Assembly: GCF_002632485.1 (NCBI RefSeq)
Contig: NZ_NIBU01000027.1
Location: forward strand, 1-47,041
Reading direction: 5' to 3'
Source: Xenorhabdus innexi
GTDB taxonomy: Bacteria > Pseudomonadota > Gammaproteobacteria > Enterobacterales > Enterobacteriaceae
DNA length: 47,041 nt
Under the pieces are notes generated by a model. The model saw nothing but the letters and a program-made list of their open reading frames with translations, searched no databases and was not told where the DNA came from. Within the stretch, counting starts at the first letter, position 1. Each line of letters opens with the position of its first letter. The translations under genes were made by a program, and so were the position numbers. Of the stretch, positions 29,056 through 37,064 are shown one piece after another.

Positions 29056-29067
29056 ATTAAAAACATC

Positions 29068-29100
29068 ACGGGTGTTACGAATCGTATCACCCGTTTTTTA
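29068..29100 (+). terminator. Terminator after the periplasmic MBL-fold gene
   Basis: A 12-bp stem acgggtgttacg / cgtatcacccgt with one mismatch and a 3-base loop, followed by six T residues. Confidence 0.85.
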
Positions 29101-29394
29101 TTATCCCCCCTGAAATATAAGAACCTATAACAAAAATAAAATCACCTTTTCAAAAAGGGTTTCATATTTTATAATTCACAACAATCAAAATGAAAAACAG
29201 TCATATATAAAAATCAAAAAAACCTCCAATTAAACATAATTCATTTCTAATTGACGTGATATTTATCCGTTTTTTATATTTCCAAATGATTAATAAATTG
29301 AAGTTGTGATCAATAGGTCATATCTGAATAAATCAATTTGAATTAAAATTCCGCTTACTTTAGATTTAGTTTCAACGGAGAGATAAGCGAACCA
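29101..29394. other. Very AT-rich intergenic stretch, no gene seen
   Basis: About 300 bases between the terminator and the hairpin array. Composition is strongly AT-rich with no open frame of useful length and no recognised RNA. A short palindrome (cctttt/aaaagg) occurs near 29144-29157. It may hold the promoter of a non-coding transcript running into the array. Confidence 0.4.
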
Positions 29395-29406
29395 CCCTAA
29401 GATAAC

Positions 29407-29612
29407 TAGATGCTTTTAACATCTAAGTTATATAAGGTAAGCTTAAGGCCAACTAGATGCTTCCAACGTCTAGCGCAAGCAGGATGAACAGCCTAAACCA
29501 GCTAGATGCTTCCAACGTCTAGCGTATACGGGAGCTACCCAGCCTACTAGATGCTTTTAACATCTATCGTATGCAGAAAGTAGCCCAACACATTAGATGC
29601 TTTTAACATCTA
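29407..29612. repeat. Array of five regularly spaced 19-bp hairpins
   Basis: Five palindromic units tagatg-7 nt-catcta start at 29407, 29454, 29503, 29548 and 29594, a period of 45-49 bases. Units 1, 4 and 5 read tagatgcttttaacatcta; units 2 and 3 read tagatgcttccaacgtcta. The 26-30-base spacers retain partial similarity (for example gcgta near the start and agcc near the end), so the array looks like diverged tandem copies of a ~47-bp unit. A degenerate half unit precedes the first. The region is intergenic between convergent genes. No known element is recognised. Confidence 0.85.
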
Positions 29613-29694
29613 CCATGTGATTAATGTGTACTATAGGCTCTAATCCTGCTCTCTCCCATACTTCTCATCTTTATTTCTCTGCCAATAAATAAGA

Positions 29695-30498
29695 TTATTC
29701 AAGTTCAATAGATTGACCGGTAGAAAGATTCTTTGCAATCGGCAACCATAACCTTCCCCACATACCACTACAGTGACAAGCATAAACATGCTGTATATTC
29801 TCTTTTTTGATATATCGCCTGATACTTAAAAGTTTAAAAGGAGACGCATAACGTAAATGTAGGCCCCCGATAATGGCATAGATCTTATCGATACCCGTTA
29901 TAGACTTACAAAATTCAACCATATCGATAACACCACGATGACCACAGCCAATAAAAATAATTAATCCATACTGTGATTTATAAATTAATACTCCTTCATC
30001 CTTTACAAAATCAGGGGAGTAATTTTCACCAACGATCACACCATAGCTTTTATTTTCTTCTTTTTTAATTTCTCCTGAATAAATGAAACTATCACTAATA
30101 TGCATTTCATCTTTTGAAAAAAAGGTGTCGAAATTATCATAATTAACCTCTCTGGATAACATTTTAAATTTCATCGCATTATTTTTCGTTATTAACCATC
30201 CATAGTACCTCTTATCCTTAACTCCGGGGTGACAAACCACTTTAGCGTTTGTAGAGAAAAAAGGCAGACCACCACAGTGATCAAAATGACCATGTGAAAT
30301 AATAACAGTGGAAATTTTTGATAAGTCTATATTTAGTTTCTTGGCATTATCGATAAAACTCCCATCTGGCCCTGTATCAAAAAGAATTGTGTTTTCCTGA
30401 TCCTGAATTAATAAACTTAACCCCTGCTTGTTGATTAAGCTTCCCTTATAAGGTGCAAAAACCTGATTTTCCAATAATGCTGTTATTCTTAGTGTCAT
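29695..30498 (-). CDS. MBL-fold metallo-hydrolase (dihydropterin synthase-like)
   Basis: A 267-residue cytoplasmic metallo-beta-lactamase-fold protein with an intact dinuclear metal motif H69-x-H71-x-D73-H74 (SHGHFDHCGG). It also carries the later motifs GCGHRGVID, GGLHLR and ACHCSG. This set is characteristic of the subgroup containing the archaeal-type ribofuranosylaminobenzene/dihydropterin phosphate synthases; the bacterial members mostly have no known function. The gene is AT-rich, lies beside an equally AT-rich prepilin peptidase gene on the same strand, and is followed downstream by the hairpin array. Horizontal origin is likely. Substrate not inferable. Confidence 0.82.
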   Translation of the reverse strand: MTLRITALLENQVFAPYKGSLINKQGLSLLIQDQENTILFDTGPDGSFIDNAKKLNIDLSKISTVIISHGHFDHCGGLPFFSTNAKVVCHPGVKDKRYYGWLITKNNAMKFKMLSREVNYDNFDTFFSKDEMHISDSFIYSGEIKKEENKSYGVIVGENYSPDFVKDEGVLIYKSQYGLIIFIGCGHRGVIDMVEFCKSITGIDKIYAIIGGLHLRYASPFKLLSIRRYIKKENIQHVYACHCSGMWGRLWLPIAKNLSTGQSIELE

Positions 30499-30572
30499 GG
30501 TGCACTCGTTTAGGCTGTAATGTTTCTGTCATTATTCTGATTACACACGATAAAATTCATTATCTGACTTTG

Positions 30573-31103
30573 CTAAATCCCGATTATATTGAACTCTAAC
30601 AAATTTAAAAACATCAAAAGTATGGCAGAAAAACAGAGATAAGGCCCAAAAGCAATAAACTCCGGATAATTTTTCCTTTGCAGCCAAATCACCACAAACC
30701 CTAATAATCCGGAGGTTGAAGACAGAAGCATCAGCACAGGGATCATTTCCGCACCAATCCACGCACCTATTGCGGCAGTCAGCTTTAAATCACCATAACC
30801 TATTCCCTCTTTCCGCAAGACAGACCGACATAACCAATATAATAACCACAAAAATAAATACCCTGATATGGCGCCATATACCGCACTCTTGATCGGAATT
30901 AAATTATTATCACTATTAAACACCAATCCAAACCATAATAAAGGCTGAGTGAGAACATCTGGTAACTGATAAGTTTTTATATCAATAATGGCTAAGAAGA
31001 CTAAAGTAATGCAAAAAAATGAAATTGCTATATTATTTAGATTAATTAATTTATTGAACCATTGATTTTTTTCATCCATGAAAATGCTCAATATCCCTTC
31101 CAT
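30573..31103 (-). CDS. Type IV prepilin peptidase, A24 domain only
   Basis: A 176-residue inner-membrane aspartic peptidase. It has about six hydrophobic helices and both catalytic aspartate motifs of the A24 family: D41 in IIDIKTYQLPD and D105 in GYGDLKL. Full-size PilD/GspO proteins also have an N-terminal cytosolic methylation domain with paired CxxC motifs; this one has none and starts almost directly with the peptidase part. It would cleave prepilin or pseudopilin leaders, but no such substrate gene is present in the window apart from a PilT-like ATPase 3.3 kb away. AT-rich, probably acquired together with the MBL gene. The N-terminal Met choice is uncertain. Confidence 0.85.
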   Translation of the reverse strand: MEGILSIFMDEKNQWFNKLINLNNIAISFFCITLVFLAIIDIKTYQLPDVLTQPLLWFGLVFNSDNNLIPIKSAVYGAISGYLFLWLLYWLCRSVLRKEGIGYGDLKLTAAIGAWIGAEMIPVLMLLSSTSGLLGFVVIWLQRKNYPEFIAFGPYLCFSAILLMFLNLLEFNIIGI

Positions 31104-31268
31104 AAATAACGTCCCTGTTATGATATCCCTTATTTATTTTCTGATATTAATCAGAACACGGTGAATATTAGATTTTTATTCAGGTCATTAGCAATGAAAA
31201 ATCGACTAAAACTGCCATTCTGAAATAAATATGCGAACCCGCTCGCAAGATCTTCTTACCTGAGAGAT
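31104..31268. promoter_or_regulatory. Divergent promoter gap of the prepilin peptidase gene
   Basis: AT-rich stretch upstream of the minus-strand prepilin peptidase gene and the rsmE side. No open frame is convincing. Promoters are expected here, but I could not assign boxes with confidence. Confidence 0.3.
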
Positions 31269-31373
31269 ATAACCTATGGATTTCGAGCTACATTGCAGCG
31301 GCAAGGAAATGATAAATTTATTGGGAACGGGTTTTCCCAGCCAACAAAGAGGCACTTGAAAGACGACGGGTAT
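31269..31373. mobile_element. MITE-like repeat element, long copy
   Basis: The 105-bp segment begins ataacctatggatttcgag and ends cttgaaagacgacgggtat. Read from opposite ends, the termini match at most positions (ATA-CC---G--TTTC-AG), so it has imperfect terminal inverted repeats. A shorter copy with the same two ends lies at 32188-32230. No coding capacity. Resembles small non-autonomous repeats scattered in enterobacterial genomes; family not identified. Confidence 0.6.
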
Positions 31374-31456
31374 GGCTTGATTACGCTATCAGCGCTCCTT
31401 TATCATGACCGCATATGCCATACCGGGGTTATCCGGAGAAAAAAGGAAAGAAAAAT

Positions 31457-32188
31457 ATGCGAATTCCCCGCATCTATCATCCAGCCCCCCTCACTGTAGG
31501 AACTGAAATCCACCTGAGTGATGACGCCGCCAACCATGTTGGTCGTGTACTCAGAATGAGTAACGGGCAGCAATTACAACTCTTCGATGGAACCAATCAG
31601 GTTTTTAATGCAGAAATTACTGAGGCCAGCAAAAAAGCCGTCAAAGTATATATCCATCAAGGGGAGTTGTCTGATCACGAATCACCATTAGATCTTCATC
31701 TGGGGCAGGTTATGTCCCGGGGTGAGAAAATGGAATTCACAATCCAAAAATCGGTTGAACTGGGCGTTAACACTATCACGCCATTACTTTCTGAACGCTG
31801 TGGTGTAAAACTGGATGCGGAAAGGCTGGAAAAAAAACGCCAGCAATGGAGAAAAATTGCAATTTCAGCCTGTGAACAATGCGGACGCAACCAGATCCCT
31901 GAAATACGTCCTATTATGTCACTTGAAGCGTGGTGTGCAGAAAGCGATAACAGCCTAAAATTAAATCTGCATCCCCGTGCCAGCCAAAGTATAAATACGC
32001 TGCCATTGCCGGTGGAAAAGATTCGTTTGCTGATTGGCCCTGAAGGGGGATTATCCGCCGAAGAAATAGAAATGACGGCAAATCACCAGTTTACTGATAT
32101 CCTGTTAGGCCCTCGTGTCCTGCGGACAGAAACTACGGCACTCACTGCAATAACAGCACTACAAGTTCGTTTTGGTGATCTGGGTTAA
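31457..32188 (+). CDS. rsmE: 16S rRNA m3U1498 methyltransferase RsmE
   Basis: SAM-dependent methylation of uridine 1498 in 16S rRNA. The 243-residue protein has an N-terminal PUA-like domain ([20 protein letters not shown]) and a C-terminal SPOUT (trefoil knot) domain with [13 protein letters not shown] and [13 protein letters not shown], where SAM binds. I chose ATG 31457, which follows aagga and gives the length of E. coli RsmE; the frame extends to 31415 without support. In E. coli it is downstream of endA and upstream of gshB; here endA is absent and a MITE-like element lies upstream. Confidence 0.96.
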   Translation: MRIPRIYHPAPLTVGTEIHLSDDAANHVGRVLRMSNGQQLQLFDGTNQVFNAEITEASKKAVKVYIHQGELSDHESPLDLHLGQVMSRGEKMEFTIQKSVELGVNTITPLLSERCGVKLDAERLEKKRQQWRKIAISACEQCGRNQIPEIRPIMSLEAWCAESDNSLKLNLHPRASQSINTLPLPVEKIRLLIGPEGGLSAEEIEMTANHQFTDILLGPRVLRTETTALTAITALQVRFGDLG

Positions 32189-32230
32189 TACCCTATGAAT
32201 TTCAGGTTAAAACTTGAAAAACGACGGGTA
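32188..32230. mobile_element. MITE-like repeat element, short copy
   Basis: A 43-bp copy (ataccctatgaatttcagg ... cttgaaaaacgacgggta) with the same ends as the element at 31269-31373 but without the middle. It starts at the last base of the rsmE stop codon and ends just before the gshB ribosome site. Confidence 0.6.
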
Positions 32231-32241
32231 AAGGAGAAATA

Positions 32242-33201
32242 ATGATCAAGCTCGGTATAGTGATGGACCCAATTTCATCCATCAATATTAAGAAAGACAC
32301 TAGTTTTGCCATGCTGCTGGAAGCACAGAAACGTGGATGGGAAATCCATTATATGGAGATGAATGATCTCTATCTGCATCAAGGGGAAGGTCGTGCGCGC
32401 ACCCGTCTGCTGACTGTAGAGGAAAACCCTCAGCAGTGGTATCAGTTTGACAGTGAACAGGATATCGCCCTAGATACACTGCAAGTTATCCTGATGCGTA
32501 AAGACCCACCTTTTGATACTGAGTTCATCTACGCTACTTATATTCTGGAACGGGCTGAAGTCAAAGGAAGCCTGATCGTCAACAAACCACAAAGCCTGCG
32601 CGACTGTAATGAAAAGCTGTTTACTGCATGGTTCCCTGAACTGACGCCAGATACACTGGTAACACGCAGTGCCAGCAAGTTACGTGAATTCCATCAAAAA
32701 CATGGTGATGTTATTTTCAAACCATTGGATGGTATGGGAGGTGCATCTATTTTTCGGCTGAAACAGGATGATCCGAATATCGGTGTGATTATTGAAACAC
32801 TGACAGAGCACGGCAATCGTTTCTGTATGGCACAAAATTTCCTGCCCGCCATTAAAGATGGAGATAAACGAGTACTGGTTGTAGACGGTGAGCCTGTGCC
32901 TTACTGTCTCGCCCGTATTCCGGCACAAGGTGAGACGCGAGGCAACCTCGCCGCAGGCGGGCGTGGTGAAGCGCGGCCTCTGTCAGAAAGTGACTGGGCA
33001 ATAGCACGAGCTGTCGCACCTGTTCTTAAAGAGAAAGGGTTAATTTTTGTCGGTCTTGATATCATTGGCGATCGTCTGACTGAAATCAACGTTACCAGCC
33101 CAACGTGCGCACGTGAAATAGAAGCGGCCTTCCCTGAAGTGTCTGTTACGGGTATGCTGATGAATGCAATTGAAAAACGATTGGGTAAACAAACGGTATA
33201 A
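32242..33201 (+). CDS. gshB: Glutathione synthetase GshB
   Basis: ATP-dependent joining of gamma-glutamylcysteine and glycine, the last step of glutathione synthesis. The 319-residue protein has an N-terminal prokaryotic GshB domain (MIKLGIVMDPISSI) and a C-terminal ATP-grasp domain. The latter contains DGMGGASIFRL (ATP loop), RIPAQGETRGNLAAGGRGEAR and the metal/product segment TEINVTSPTCAREIE. A strong aaggag lies upstream, immediately after the short MITE-like copy, so the element forms most of the rsmE-gshB spacer. Length is close to E. coli (315). Confidence 0.97.
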   Translation: MIKLGIVMDPISSINIKKDTSFAMLLEAQKRGWEIHYMEMNDLYLHQGEGRARTRLLTVEENPQQWYQFDSEQDIALDTLQVILMRKDPPFDTEFIYATYILERAEVKGSLIVNKPQSLRDCNEKLFTAWFPELTPDTLVTRSASKLREFHQKHGDVIFKPLDGMGGASIFRLKQDDPNIGVIIETLTEHGNRFCMAQNFLPAIKDGDKRVLVVDGEPVPYCLARIPAQGETRGNLAAGGRGEARPLSESDWAIARAVAPVLKEKGLIFVGLDIIGDRLTEINVTSPTCAREIEAAFPEVSVTGMLMNAIEKRLGKQTV

Positions 33202-33311
33202 TAGGTTAAACAGCTTCCGTTCCGTGGTGGCATTTGCCATTTATTATGTGGGCTCACATACTGTGTGGGCCACTTTATTCATTTATCGTAAAAATCACCA
33301 TCAGAAAAAAC

Positions 33312-33875
33312 ATGAACTTACAGCACCATTTCCTTATTGCTATGCCTTCGCTTACTGACCCTTATTTCAACCGTTCTGTAGTTTACATCTGTGAACATGA
33401 TCAAAACGGGGCTATGGGGTTAGTGATCAATAAGCCAATCGCTCAGATTTCTCTTCAGGGAATACTGAAGAAATTAGCGATCTCTCCCGAAGACAGAGAC
33501 AATAATATCAATCTGGACAGGCCTGTTATGGCTGGTGGGCCATTATCTGAAGAGCACGGTTTTATTTTACATACGCCACAGTCCGGATTCAGCTCCAGTA
33601 TACAAATCTCTGATAAAACCATGCTAACGACTTCCAAAGATATGCTCGAAGCATTAGGCACACCACGCCAGCCGAAAAATATTTTAATGACGCTCGGGTA
33701 TGCAGGCTGGGAAAAAGGCCAGCTGGAAAACGAAATTATAGAAAATAGCTGGCTGACTGTCAGTGCTGACCCCTCAATTATTTTCAATACTCCCATTGCC
33801 GATCGCTGGCATGAAGCTGCATCCTTATTGGGAATAAATATCCACAATCTCGCATTACAAGCAGGACATGCCTGA
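33312..33875 (+). CDS. yqgE: YqgE/AlgH family protein
   Basis: A 187-residue conserved protein of the UPF0301/AlgH family; its biochemical role is not established. It begins [14 protein letters not shown] as in E. coli, contains [20 protein letters not shown] and [15 protein letters not shown], and ends near GHA. I chose ATG 33312 because it gives the family length exactly; the frame extends to 33234 without support. The ribosome site is poor. Its stop codon overlaps the ruvX start (TGATG), so the two are translationally coupled. Confidence 0.94.
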   Translation: MNLQHHFLIAMPSLTDPYFNRSVVYICEHDQNGAMGLVINKPIAQISLQGILKKLAISPEDRDNNINLDRPVMAGGPLSEEHGFILHTPQSGFSSSIQISDKTMLTTSKDMLEALGTPRQPKNILMTLGYAGWEKGQLENEIIENSWLTVSADPSIIFNTPIADRWHEAASLLGINIHNLALQAGHA

Positions 33876-34294
33876 TGAAAAACCGGACAGTGATTGCCTT
33901 CGATTTCGGTACCCGCAGTATTGGTGCGGCTGTCGGACAGGAAATAACCGGCACAGCCCGAGCATTAGATTCTTTCAAAGCCAAAGAGGGTTCTCCTAAT
34001 TGGGATATGGTTGAAAAGCTTCTCAAAGAATGGCAGCCAGATTTAGTCATTGTTGGTCTGCCACTCAATATGGATGGCACAGAGCAGCCGGTCACTGTTC
34101 AGGCCAAAAAGTTTGCTAATCGTATACACGGCCGCTTTGGCGTTCAGGTTGAGCTGCACGATGAACGATTAACCACGGTAGAGGCTCGTTCTCATCTGTT
34201 TGATCACGGCGGGTATCGGGCTCTCGATAAAGGCAAAGTCGATTCCGCTTCTGCTGTCGTCATTTTGGAAAGCTGGTTTGAACAACACTATTGA
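33875..34294 (+). CDS. ruvX: Putative Holliday junction resolvase / pre-16S rRNA nuclease YqgF
   Basis: A 139-residue RNase H-fold nuclease of the YqgF/RuvX family, needed for final processing of the 16S rRNA 5' end in E. coli. Family motifs [14 protein letters not shown] (catalytic Asp), [24 protein letters not shown] and [16 protein letters not shown] are all present. It is coupled to yqgE by a one-base overlap. The stop codon lies inside the first unit of a 15-bp tandem repeat. Confidence 0.95.
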   Translation: MKNRTVIAFDFGTRSIGAAVGQEITGTARALDSFKAKEGSPNWDMVEKLLKEWQPDLVIVGLPLNMDGTEQPVTVQAKKFANRIHGRFGVQVELHDERLTTVEARSHLFDHGGYRALDKGKVDSASAVVILESWFEQHY

Positions 34295-34365
34295 TCATTG
34301 AGAAATTGGTCATTGAGAAATTGATCATTAAGAAACCGATTATTAAAAAGCTGATCATTGAAAGC
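34291..34365. repeat. Five tandem 15-bp repeats after ruvX
   Basis: Units start at 34291, 34306, 34321, 34336 and 34351 with consensus ttgatcattgagaaa; the first three are nearly identical, the last two diverged. The first unit includes the ruvX stop codon. They fill the space between the convergent ruvX and pilT-like genes. Confidence 0.85.
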
Positions 34366-34430
34366 CATAATCGTAAATAAAGAATACAGTGAAATTATAA
34401 CCATAGGTATTTGCTCCACTATCGCACCAG

Positions 34431-35447
34431 CTATTCCGCCAGCAAACCCGATAATTTGCGTTGTTGGCGGCTCTGCTCGTAGGTTTGCATACCGCAGGCA
34501 GCTCCGGTTTGCATTAACGTTGCTATCTGGTGGTTTTTTCCTTCCCTGATCAAATGGCTGACAGCCTGATTGACGACTAAGATTTCATAAACAGCTACCC
34601 TGCCCCCATCTTTAGCCGGAAGTAATTGCTGGGCAATAACTGCCTTTAAACTCCCTGCCAGCTGAGCGCATATCCATCCTTTTTCATCAGCGGGAAACAC
34701 ATCCACCAAGCGGTCTATTGCCTGAATTGCTCCACGGGTATGCAGTGTTGATAAAACCAAGTGGCCAGTTTCAGCGGCTGTCAGTGCCAACCGAATAGTC
34801 TCTTTATCACGAAGCTCTCCCAACAGGATGACATCAGGGTCCTGCCTTAATGCTCCTTTCAGCGCTGTCTGGTAATCCGGCACATTCTCCCCGATTTGCC
34901 GTTGCTGTATCAGGCAATTTCGACTTCGATGAACAAACTCTATCGGGTCTTCCAGCGTAATGATGTGTTTTCTGACATGATTATTGAGCGTGTTAATCAT
35001 CGCTGACAGCGTTGTTGATTTACCGCTTCCGGTTGCGCCTGTGACTAATATCAGACCGTTTTTTGTCGGGCTATTGTCTTCCTGTAAAATAAGCTGCTGG
35101 ATAATATCTGGCGCATATAACTGTTCTAACGTCGGGCATTTATCAGGAATTAACCGTAAGACTAATGAAATATGTTCCTGCTGGTAGAATAAATTTCCCC
35201 TGAGCCGCCGCTTATCCTGCATTTCCACGACAAAATCAAAATGCCCAGCGATCCGTAATTGCTGTTGTTGTTCCTCAGTTAATACTCCTCTGCTCCATAC
35301 ACTGATGAAACTATCATCAATCTCAGCCAGATGTGTCTGCGGGTATAGCACATCATTAATGCGCAAAATTGGCACTTTCCCGACACAAAGATGCAGATCG
35401 GAGGCATTATGCTTTACACTAAGAGCCACTAACTTTTCCATATTCAT
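34431..35447 (-). CDS. PilT-like twitching/secretion ATPase (YggR)
   Basis: A 338-residue ATPase of the type II/IV secretion superfamily, matching E. coli YggR. It has an N-terminal PAS-like domain (SVKHNASDLHLCVGKVP) and a RecA-like core. The core carries Walker A GATGSGKST, the Asp box THIITLEDPIEF, Walker B DVILLGELRD and the His box LSTLHTRGA. In pilus systems PilT drives retraction. No pilin, PilQ or PilC gene is in the window, so a role outside classic twitching is possible. It is divergent from yggS across only 22 bases. The start follows caggag. Confidence 0.9.
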   Translation of the reverse strand: MNMEKLVALSVKHNASDLHLCVGKVPILRINDVLYPQTHLAEIDDSFISVWSRGVLTEEQQQQLRIAGHFDFVVEMQDKRRLRGNLFYQQEHISLVLRLIPDKCPTLEQLYAPDIIQQLILQEDNSPTKNGLILVTGATGSGKSTTLSAMINTLNNHVRKHIITLEDPIEFVHRSRNCLIQQRQIGENVPDYQTALKGALRQDPDVILLGELRDKETIRLALTAAETGHLVLSTLHTRGAIQAIDRLVDVFPADEKGWICAQLAGSLKAVIAQQLLPAKDGGRVAVYEILVVNQAVSHLIREGKNHQIATLMQTGAACGMQTYEQSRQQRKLSGLLAE

Positions 35448-35469
35448 TTTTTAATCTCCTGAGTTTCTT

Positions 35470-36174
35470 ATGCACAATATCGAACAAAATCTTCACGATG
35501 TCAGGAACAACATCATCCTCGCAGCTCAGAAATGCGGGCGCTCTCCAGAAGAAATTACGTTACTTGCAGTCAGTAAAACAAAACCTGCGGAAGCTATCGC
35601 AAAAGCTATAGCCACAGGCCAGAGGGAATTTGGCGAGAATTACGTTCAGGAGGGTGTTGAAAAAATTCAACAGTTTGCTAACCGCAACGATTTGATATGG
35701 CACTTCATTGGGCCTTTACAGTCTAATAAAAGTCGTTTGGTGGCCGAACACTTTGACTGGTGCCATACTATCGATCGACTAAAAATAGCACAGCGATTAA
35801 GTGAACAACGCCCTGAAAGTATGTCTCCGCTTAACGTTCTGATTCAGATTAATATTAGTGGGGAAAACAGTAAGTCAGGCATTTTGCTTGAGGAGCTTGA
35901 AGAGTTGGCTGCAAAAGTGAATTTACTGCCTAATCTGGTATTACGTGGTTTGATGGCCATTCCTGCACCGGAAGAAGATTATGAACAACAAGCTGCAATT
36001 TTTCGTCGGATGGAACAGGCTTTTATTAAATTAAAGGCACAATACCCACAGATAGATACACTTTCTATGGGAATGACTGATGATATGGAAGCGGCTATTG
36101 CCTGTGGCTCAACTTTAGTACGCATCGGGACAGCCATTTTCGGCGCCCGCGAGTATGGTTCTACCGTACGTTAA
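35470..36174 (+). CDS. yggS: PLP homeostasis protein YggS (PLPBP)
   Basis: A 234-residue single-domain TIM-barrel protein that binds pyridoxal 5'-phosphate and helps keep B6 and amino acid pools balanced; no enzymatic activity is known. The PLP lysine is K36 in LLAVSKTKP, the usual position. GENYVQEG, WHFIGPLQSNKS, MGMTDDMEAAI and VRIGTAIFG are conserved. It heads yggS-proC-yggT-rdgB-hemW on the plus strand. Confidence 0.96.
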   Translation: MHNIEQNLHDVRNNIILAAQKCGRSPEEITLLAVSKTKPAEAIAKAIATGQREFGENYVQEGVEKIQQFANRNDLIWHFIGPLQSNKSRLVAEHFDWCHTIDRLKIAQRLSEQRPESMSPLNVLIQINISGENSKSGILLEELEELAAKVNLLPNLVLRGLMAIPAPEEDYEQQAAIFRRMEQAFIKLKAQYPQIDTLSMGMTDDMEAAIACGSTLVRIGTAIFGAREYGSTVR

Positions 36175-36211
36175 CAGAACAAAATTAATTAATATTTGAG
36201 ACAATCTCTTC

Positions 36212-37033
36212 ATGGAAAATAGAAAAATCACTTTTATCGGTGCGGGAAATATGGCTCATGCCATCATTGCCGGGTTGATCAAAAAAGGCTATCCAGCCAA
36301 CCTGATAACTGTCTGCTCACCCAATACAACTCGCCGGGATGTTCTGGCAGAAAAGTATGGCATCAATAGTCAGAGTGACAATATTCGCTATGCCAAAGAA
36401 GCGGATGTTATTATCTTGGCGGTTAAGCCTCAAATGATGGCAGAGGTTTGTGGCTCTTTACGCTCACAGGTCAATTTCCAACCGAAACTCATTCTTTCCA
36501 TTGCCGCCGGTATTCCGCTTTCCCGTTTTTACTCATTTTTGCAGGAAAACCTTAATATTATCCGTATCATGCCAAATACTCCCGCACTTATCGGGCAAGG
36601 AATCAGTGGCATGTTTGCACCTGAACAGGTAAACCAATCAGATCGTCAGTTTGCTGAATCATTGATGAACAGTGTCGGTAAAGTTTGCTGGGTAAACGAT
36701 GAAAATAATATTAATGATATTATTGCCGTCGCCGGAAGCGCTCCGGCGTATTTCTTCCTGTTTATGGAATCGATGCAACAGGAAGCCGAACGGATGGGCT
36801 TTGACAGCCAAACAGCCAGAGAGCTTGTCCTGCAAACGGCTATTGGTTCAGCTAAACTTGCTGCATCACAGGCAGAACTTCCTTTTTCTATCCTGCGTGA
36901 ACAGGTAACATCTAAAGGTGGTACAACTGCTGAAGCATTACGCATTTTTTATGAAAACCATTTGCCGGAGGTTGTATCCCAAGCTATGCAGGGAGCTATT
37001 CGCCGGGCACAGGAAATGGAAAAATTATTTTAA
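36212..37033 (+). CDS. proC: Pyrroline-5-carboxylate reductase ProC
   Basis: NAD(P)H-dependent reduction of pyrroline-5-carboxylate to proline, last step of proline synthesis. The 273 residues have an N-terminal Rossmann loop GAGNMAHAII and the C-terminal dimer domain with the signature TSKGGTTAEALRIF. In E. coli proC is elsewhere; the yggS-proC-yggT order here is shared with other Enterobacterales and Vibrio. Confidence 0.96.
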   Translation: MENRKITFIGAGNMAHAIIAGLIKKGYPANLITVCSPNTTRRDVLAEKYGINSQSDNIRYAKEADVIILAVKPQMMAEVCGSLRSQVNFQPKLILSIAAGIPLSRFYSFLQENLNIIRIMPNTPALIGQGISGMFAPEQVNQSDRQFAESLMNSVGKVCWVNDENNINDIIAVAGSAPAYFFLFMESMQQEAERMGFDSQTARELVLQTAIGSAKLAASQAELPFSILREQVTSKGGTTAEALRIFYENHLPEVVSQAMQGAIRRAQEMEKLF

Positions 37034-37064
37034 ACAACCAATATAATTTAATCAGGGCTGCTAC

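Noticed and set aside
29407..29612. CRISPR array
   Set aside because: Repeats are only 19 bp, fully palindromic and of two sequence types; spacers share residual similarity with each other; no cas genes nearby.
29407..29612. Integron attC sites
   Set aside because: Hairpins lack the paired conserved core boxes, are spaced by about 47 bases with no cassette genes, and no integron integrase is near.
30541..30762. 73-codon minus-strand frame overlapping the prepilin peptidase
   Set aside because: It is out of frame with the well-supported peptidase gene and has no recognisable feature.
31293..31499. 68-codon open frame upstream of rsmE
   Set aside because: It runs through the MITE-like element and into the rsmE coding region in another frame, with no ribosome site or family match.
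32188..32230. Rho-independent terminator between rsmE and gshB
   Set aside because: The matching ends are those of the repeat element at 31269-31373 and there is no T-run before the gshB ribosome site.
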